DNA of 36,755 nt. Source: Gammaproteobacteria bacterium. Lineage in GTDB: Bacteria; Pseudomonadota; Gammaproteobacteria; SZUA-21. Of this stretch, positions 32,515 through 36,755 are shown piece after piece (the stretch's first letter is position 1; the number at the start of each line of letters is the position of its first letter). Both the position numbers and the translations under genes were made by a program. The stretch is from positions 1 to 36,755 of the forward strand of contig QILK01000182.1 of the NCBI GenBank assembly GCA_003233345.1. The letters are read 5' to 3'. The notes below the pieces were generated by a model, which saw nothing but the letters and a program-made list of their open reading frames with translations, was not told where the DNA came from and did no database searches.

Positions 32515-33609
32515 TCAGGTTACTGTTTCGCTGACTTGATACCAGCTGGGTTCAACGATGGGCGGTCGTTGAAAAATAATATCCGCGATTAACTTGGCTG
32601 ACGCTGGCGCTAAGACCACACCATTGCGAAAGTGACCGGCATTAACATATAAACCAGGTGTGGATAAAATTTCGCTAACATACGGAATTCCTTGATTTTT
32701 TGATCCAGGCCTAAGACCAGTCCATTGCATCTCAATGGGGAATTTTTCTAATGCTGGCACTAGTTGCCGGGCATTCTTATGCAGCATATCCGCTGCTTGC
32801 TCAGTGGGCATTTTATCGTACCCGACATATTCTATTGTACTGCCAGTTAACACCCGGCCATCGCGCCGTGGAATCAGGTAAACATTATCGGATAACAGCA
32901 GATGCTGAATGAGCCCAGGCCGGGCTTTATACATCAACATTTGGCCACGCACTGGCTCAACGTCCAGTTGCAACTCTAATTCGGCGAGCAACTGCCCTGT
33001 CCACGCACCACCACAGAGAACAACCTTATCAGCATAGTAGTGACCATGATTAGTGACTACCCCGCTAATACCACGCTGGTCGATGAGTAGTTTACTAACA
33101 CTGGTATTCTCCTTGATATCAACACCGCGAACGACAAGACTCTTCTTTATGCTTTTCACCAAACGAGGACTGCGAATTTGAGCAATATCCGGGAAATACA
33201 AAGCCCGCTGAAAATGCTTTTCTAACGCCGGTTCATATTGCGTTAACTCACTTTTCATCAAGTTATGCATTTCATATCCGAACTGCGCAGCCCAGCGCTC
33301 AGCTTCCAATTCGTCCTCCATGCTAACCAGTAACATTCCGTTTTGCGACCATTCGGGATCGATACCGCTATCTTGCATAATTTCTGCGGTCAAATTCTGA
33401 AAGTGCGACTGGCTCCAGGCCGCGAGGCGGGTCACTGGTTCTGGATAACGCCAGGGATAAAGTGGCGATAGAATGCCACCGCCAGACCAGGAAGATTCCT
33501 GTCCACATTGATTGCGGTCAATCAGCGTTACCGTCATTCCAGAAAGCGCCAACTCACGGGCGGTAAACATTCCGATCAAGCCGCCGCCGACAACGATACA
33601 ATCAGCCAC
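32515..33609 (-). CDS. thiO: Glycine oxidase ThiO (FAD-dependent)
   Basis: The protein has 364 aa from GTG 33609, chosen because GGAGG lies 5 nt upstream; a GTG at 33627 would put that site inside the gene. The FAD-binding motif is VVGGGLIGMFTARELA; ESSWSGGGILSPLYPWRYPE is the ThiO-type FAD contact and GLRPGSKNQGIPYV ... GHFRNGVVLAPA is the C-terminal DAO signature. ThiO oxidises glycine to iminoglycine, which feeds thiazole formation with ThiG and ThiS in thiamine synthesis. No thiamine riboswitch or other thi gene is visible here. It is divergent from the second pilin gene set. Confidence 0.92.
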   Translation of the reverse strand: MADCIVVGGGLIGMFTARELALSGMTVTLIDRNQCGQESSWSGGGILSPLYPWRYPEPVTRLAAWSQSHFQNLTAEIMQDSGIDPEWSQNGMLLVSMEDELEAERWAAQFGYEMHNLMKSELTQYEPALEKHFQRALYFPDIAQIRSPRLVKSIKKSLVVRGVDIKENTSVSKLLIDQRGISGVVTNHGHYYADKVVLCGGAWTGQLLAELELQLDVEPVRGQMLMYKARPGLIQHLLLSDNVYLIPRRDGRVLTGSTIEYVGYDKMPTEQAADMLHKNARQLVPALEKFPIEMQWTGLRPGSKNQGIPYVSEILSTPGLYVNAGHFRNGVVLAPASAKLIADIIFQRPPIVEPSWYQVSETVT

Positions 33610-33765
33610 TATTGCCTCCGCTACCACTTAGCCTCTCCTGTCTGCTTTTATCAGACCGGATCTGGGCCAAGTAAACGATTGATTTCAAAAAACCAATAAA
33701 ATATTCATTCATAGGTACTTGTGCTTATGCTGTGGAACCTGTGTGTATGTTACAACTTCTGAGCA

Positions 33766-33793
33766 CTTGAACACCTCACTGCTTAGGTTCAAG
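33766..33793. promoter_or_regulatory. Inverted repeat between thiO and the second pilV-like gene
   Basis: CTTGAAC (33766-33772) and GTTCAAG (33787-33793) form a 7-bp perfect dyad with a 14-nt spacer, 36 bp before the TTG start of the pilV-like gene. TTGAAC and TAGCAT (33811-33816) are too far apart to form a standard promoter pair. It could be an operator; no regulator is implied. Confidence 0.25.
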
Positions 33794-33828
33794 CTATTTT
33801 AACACTATTCTAGCATATAGGAATTGAT

Positions 33829-34254
33829 TTGAATCATCGCATAAATTTTGATTGTTATGGATATAGCCTGATAGAAAATCTGCTGGCACTGGTCTTAATC
33901 TCGATTGCTTCTACCGGTCTGATTCAGTCCCAAATAATTAATCAGAAAATCAACAAAAACGCATTGCATAAAACCATCGCCATACTACTGGTCAATGAGC
34001 TACAGGTCGCTGTCAATACTGGCCCAACGGTAAAGTCCGCTCTAAGCGATTGGCAGTCTAAACTATCGAGCCTATTGCCCAATGGCACGGGTAGCGCGAA
34101 AATTAAAAACCAGCGGTCGGTGGAGCAATTCCAGGTAAAACTATCTTGGGGCAGACAATCTTTCCAAGCAATCAGCGAACCTTGTCCCGCCAATCAAACC
34201 GGTGGATGTTACCAGTTATCTTTCCCACGCTATCGCCAGCAAGGATTTTATTAA
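33829..34254 (+). CDS. PilV-like minor pilin, second set
   Basis: The protein has 141 aa. The start is TTG 33829, with ATAGGAA ending 5 nt upstream. The leader ends at Gly11, followed by YSLIENLLALVLISIASTGL: Glu5 is present and the helix is hydrophobic, so it should be processed by the prepilin peptidase. The region LLVNELQVAVNTGP and two C-terminal Cys (EPCPANQTGGCYQL) fit PilV. It is much diverged from the PilV at 20365-20832. It leads a three-gene PilV-PilW-PilX set next to thiO. Confidence 0.82.
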   Translation: MNHRINFDCYGYSLIENLLALVLISIASTGLIQSQIINQKINKNALHKTIAILLVNELQVAVNTGPTVKSALSDWQSKLSSLLPNGTGSAKIKNQRSVEQFQVKLSWGRQSFQAISEPCPANQTGGCYQLSFPRYRQQGFY

Positions 34255-34260
34255 ACCCAA

Positions 34261-35229
34261 ATGGATAGACAAAACCGACAGAAAAACAGCGGATACAGTA
34301 TGACTGAATTTCTGATAGCAGGATTGATCGGTATGATCAGCCTAATCACTATAACGCATATTTATCTTAACGGAAAACTCGGCTATCTCGCGCATAAAAA
34401 CACTACCGAGCTACAGGAAACCGGGCGATTAGTCATGCAAACGCTAACCCGGCATATCCAACGAAGCGGTTATATGGGCAACTTTATACTCGACCCGGAC
34501 AGCGTCAAAAAAAATACCAACAACAGCACAAATCCGGATTGTTATAACCAGGATTGGGTCAAGCACATAGAAACCGCTATCATTGGGCTTAACCAGAATC
34601 AGCGCGCCTATACCTGCCTCAATAATCCTGGCAGCGTCTATCGAATCACCCGAGGTGATGTCATCACCCTACGCTATGCCGAGGTAAATCGCACCACAAC
34701 GGTCAAACCTGGTAACAGCTACCTGGCTTCATCGATGGGAAAATATTCGTTGGTACCCGATAAAAAACCAGCAGAGTCAAATATGCAGCTAAACCGTCTT
34801 CGGGTTTTTACTTTTTTCCCAGGCCAATCAAGTCGGCCTGTCTGCAACCAAAAAAAAGGTCCGGCGCTAATAGCACTAACTATTTCTAATAGCGGGAAGC
34901 TGCGCCGCCAAGCCCTCATCAACGGTGTCGAGAAGATACAATATCAATACGGTGAATTAATCGACCCGGCCAATCAAAAAGTCGTGCTTCGTAATGCCGA
35001 TTCAGTAACAAACTGGAATCAAGTCATTAGCGTAAAAATCTGGGCACTGATCCGCGCTGATTGCCCACAGCACAACCACGCGGATAAAAAACAATATCGC
35101 CTTGCCGATATCCTCTATCAACCCAATGATCGTTATCATCGCCAGTTGTTTACCACAACTGTTTTATTAAAAAACCGCTTAAAGCTATTAAAAGCAATTA
35201 AGATTGAGAAAAAAAATGCTGACAACTAA
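34261..35229 (+). CDS. PilW-like minor pilin, second set
   Basis: The protein has 322 aa, slightly shorter than the PilW of the main operon. The leader ends at Gly11, followed by YSMTEFLIAGLIGMISLITI with Glu5 present. TTELQETGRLVMQTLTRHIQRSGYMGN matches the PilW segment QESGRIAMEILTRDMRMAGFQG, and the C-terminal RQLFTTTVLLKNR matches RRVFVSTVKLRNR. Cysteines at C94-, C119- and C206-type positions are scattered as in PilW proteins. It starts 6 bp after the PilV-like gene, so the two are cotranscribed. Confidence 0.83.
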   Translation: MDRQNRQKNSGYSMTEFLIAGLIGMISLITITHIYLNGKLGYLAHKNTTELQETGRLVMQTLTRHIQRSGYMGNFILDPDSVKKNTNNSTNPDCYNQDWVKHIETAIIGLNQNQRAYTCLNNPGSVYRITRGDVITLRYAEVNRTTTVKPGNSYLASSMGKYSLVPDKKPAESNMQLNRLRVFTFFPGQSSRPVCNQKKGPALIALTISNSGKLRRQALINGVEKIQYQYGELIDPANQKVVLRNADSVTNWNQVISVKIWALIRADCPQHNHADKKQYRLADILYQPNDRYHRQLFTTTVLLKNRLKLLKAIKIEKKNADN

Positions 35230-35782
35230 ACCCAGTCCACGCTGTTCTGGCAGCACGCTGTTGCTGTCACTGGTATTAATATCAATGTTAAGCATCCTTG
35301 GATCAGTCATGTTTGAACGATCATGGATTAACCTGCTAATGACCAAAAACTATCAATACCAGGTACAAACAGCGCATGATAATGACGCCACCCTGCTCGC
35401 GGCATTAAAATTTATTGCCACCGACATGCAGCAACTGTCAAAATTTAACTGGTCACAGCATCAAGGCATCTACGCAAAAGACACCCCGTATACAGGCAAC
35501 CCCGATCCACGACAATGGCGAGACAGTGAAACGGTCATTGCCAGCGCCCAATCCCGATATATTATCCAGTATCTCGGCAAGCTGGAACAAATCACCGTAA
35601 ATAAAAATCAATCCCGCCCGACCGTCCAGCGTTTACAAGTCTTTAAAATAATAGCTATCTCGCGCGGAAAAAAGAAAAGCGTTTATACCGCACAAATACT
35701 CTATTCACGACTCGATCCTGAATTCGCGCAACCTAAAGACCCAACACTACCAACCGGCATCCGCAGCTGGAGCGACTTATAA
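35216..35782 (+). CDS. PilX-like minor pilin, second set
   Basis: The protein has 188 aa from ATG 35216; a TTG four codons upstream also exists. The leader ends at Gly12, followed by STLLLSLVLISMLSILGSVM; position 5 is Leu, as is usual for PilX-type proteins. It overlaps the PilW-like gene by 14 bp. The C-terminal half has no cysteines and ends GIRSWSDL. No PilY1 or PilE follows; the strand turns to a REP and a convergent RES gene. It may use the PilY1 of the main operon, or the set may be a remnant. Confidence 0.78.
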   Translation: MLTTKPSPRCSGSTLLLSLVLISMLSILGSVMFERSWINLLMTKNYQYQVQTAHDNDATLLAALKFIATDMQQLSKFNWSQHQGIYAKDTPYTGNPDPRQWRDSETVIASAQSRYIIQYLGKLEQITVNKNQSRPTVQRLQVFKIIAISRGKKKSVYTAQILYSRLDPEFAQPKDPTLPTGIRSWSDL

Positions 35783-35844
35783 ATATTTAACGCAAACGAC
35801 TAATAGTTGGACCGACTTATGAATATTTAACTCAAACGTCTAAT
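35767..35844 (+). repeat. Tandem duplication across the 3' end of the PilX-like gene
   Basis: Two ~38-bp copies with a 40-bp period (35767-35804 and 35807-35844) share GACTTAT.AATATTTAAC.C and AAACG.CTAAT. The first copy contains the last five codons and stop of the PilX-like gene; the second lies just outside it. The copies differ at about five positions, so the duplication is not recent. Confidence 0.8.
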
Positions 35845-35851
35845 TACCCGA

Positions 35852-35882
35852 GTAGCCCGGACTTCGCGCAGCGAACGCCGGG
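35852..35882 (+). repeat. Solitary REP with GTAG head
   Basis: A single intact 31-nt REP (GTAGCCCGGACTTCGCGCAG then CGAACGCCGGG), 70 bp after the PilX-like stop and immediately after the tandem duplication. No inverted partner is found in the 257 bp up to the RES gene, which otherwise hold no gene I can recognise. Confidence 0.82.
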
Positions 35883-36139
35883 TAAACGAACAGAACATTA
35901 TTTGAGTTTCTCGCGAAACTAACGAGGGTTATTCCTGAAGACTCCCCACGAACTTTATTTTTTTTAGCCAACTTAATTAATAACCCAGAATACCTATACT
36001 AAGCAGGAACGGCTATCGTACTTTACCCCGAAGGTTTGGGAATGGTGTTGTGGTAGGTAATCGAATGCCCCAGCAGTTGATCCACCGGTTCCTCTTCCTC
36101 ACAATCTAAGCCTTTAGAATTTGGCCTCTTGCGCACACT

Positions 36140-36751
36140 TTATGGGTAAAGTGACCAGCCTTGTTCCTCCATAATATCGAAAATTGTCTCCCGTGTTTTC
36201 GGGTGTTGAAAATACAAAGCTGATCCAAGATTTTTTTCGCTAGTAATTCTTTTCTTAGCACGGGAAAATAGCGCAACACAGTTGCAAGAGTTGTGTCGCG
36301 ACTTGTATAGAATGCCGTCATACTGATTAGGGTGTTGATGAATCCATCGCGACCATTGCTGAGGGATTTCGTAGCTAGTCGTGGTACAAATATTTCCATC
36401 TAAGCGTAGATGGGATAACCCATTATCAGCAAGCATAGCTAAGCGAGCGCTCTTGATGCGAATTATGAACACTTGTCTTTGCTTTAGCTCTGCCTCCGAG
36501 AGCACTAAAAGCTCACTCGTAGATATCTCAGTTATATCGTGTCCGTAAGTCTCTGCAAACGCACCACTCGGTTGCTCAGCTGCATAAAACACACCGTATT
36601 GTTTATCTGGATCATCAAATCGATATTTTTTATTTTCCGAAAAATATAGGCAACTAGTATGTCCCGCTGGATTAAAACGATAGTATATTCGCGCGCCTTT
36701 TGATATATTTTCCTTAGGGGTAAGATTGAAATTATTCGGTGGTCGCTTCAA
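36140..36751 (-). CDS. RES-domain protein (5' end at or beyond window edge)
   Basis: 203 aa are readable from a TTG at 36751, but the frame stays open to the window edge, so the true start may lie outside. The RES-type residues are Arg25 (YYRFNPAG), Glu67 (GAFAETYG) and Ser151 (YDGILYKSRHN), with the conserved FYAAEQP segment between. RES proteins are NAD+-phosphorylase-like enzymes; as toxins they deplete NAD+ and pair with an Xre-family antitoxin encoded next to them. No antitoxin is visible downstream; one could lie upstream beyond the edge. The length exceeds the ~150 aa of minimal RES toxins, so a non-toxin family member is possible. Confidence 0.8.
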   Translation of the reverse strand: MKRPPNNFNLTPKENISKGARIYYRFNPAGHTSCLYFSENKKYRFDDPDKQYGVFYAAEQPSGAFAETYGHDITEISTSELLVLSEAELKQRQVFIIRIKSARLAMLADNGLSHLRLDGNICTTTSYEIPQQWSRWIHQHPNQYDGILYKSRHNSCNCVALFSRAKKRITSEKNLGSALYFQHPKTRETIFDIMEEQGWSLYP

Positions 36752-36755
36752 ATTA

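Noticed and set aside
33610-33828. Thiamine pyrophosphate riboswitch upstream of thiO
   Set aside because: The CUGAGA and related THI-box sequences are absent in this interval on the minus strand.
36023-36136. In-frame 37-codon stretch after the RES stop (VRKRPNSKGLDCEEEEPVDQ...), suggesting readthrough or a C-terminal gene remnant
   Set aside because: A stop-free run of this length is not unusual by chance, no family is recognised and the RES domain is complete without it.
1-36755. CRISPR array, prophage or classical defence island
   Set aside because: No regularly spaced direct repeats, cas, phage structural, integrase or restriction genes are visible; only the RES protein and the small accessory stretch hint at mobile content.

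Overview
The window looks like chromosomal DNA of a moderate-GC gammaproteobacterium. The evidence is a complete Pseudomonas-type minor pilin operon (fimT/U-pilV-pilW-pilX-pilY1-pilE), outer-membrane and lipoprotein genes, a GlpG-type rhomboid, ThiO, a Fur-family regulator, c-di-GMP proteins and REP-type repeats with a GTAG head. I cannot name the genus. There are no rRNA, tRNA, CRISPR, phage or transposase genes, so the window is ordinary chromosome with one small accessory-looking stretch at about 29.3-32.0 kb.

Layout. 1-789: 3' part of a membrane diguanylate cyclase with a variant GDDEF site. 950-4330 (minus): overlapping operon of an FGGY glycerol-kinase-like protein, a glycerophosphodiester phosphodiesterase and a short GlpD-like dehydrogenase, together a route from glycerol and glycerophosphodiesters to DHAP. 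4478-4969: NlpC/P60 hydrolase. 5322-10733: TetR regulator, RND/MMPL exporter, LolA-like periplasmic protein and a predicted outer-membrane barrel, a plausible envelope-spanning lipid or lipoprotein export set. 11107-13653: GGDEF-EAL protein with an intact GGDEF site and an eroded EAL site. 13659-21386 (minus): minor pilin operon; its PilY1 is very large because DNRLRE-like beta-sandwich modules are inserted, apparently nested, inside the VWA domain. 21958-22746 (minus): Sel1-repeat protein. 23006-26165 (minus): membrane-bound spermidine-synthase-like protein, lipoprotein and GNAT protein. 26257-29150: rhomboid protease convergent with an ABC permease/ATPase pair.

29403-31808: isochorismatase-family hydrolase, pirin, FMN reductase and a decayed gene, all on the plus strand, AT-rich, with sequences at two gene ends that resemble remnants of integron attC sites. 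32032-33609 (minus): Fur-family regulator and ThiO. 33829-35782: a second, diverged PilV-PilW-PilX set without its own PilY1. 36140-36751 (minus): RES-domain protein running to the window edge.

Six intergenic sites, usually just downstream of stop codons, carry a 31-nt REP sequence with a GTAG head. Three are paired as inverted REPINs of 154-196 bp, one is a partial REPIN with one arm, and two are single REPs. The REPIN at 4979 and the partial one at 31849 share an internal hairpin; a related long hairpin lies at 21837. One REPIN sits exactly against the stop codon of the short GlpD-like gene.
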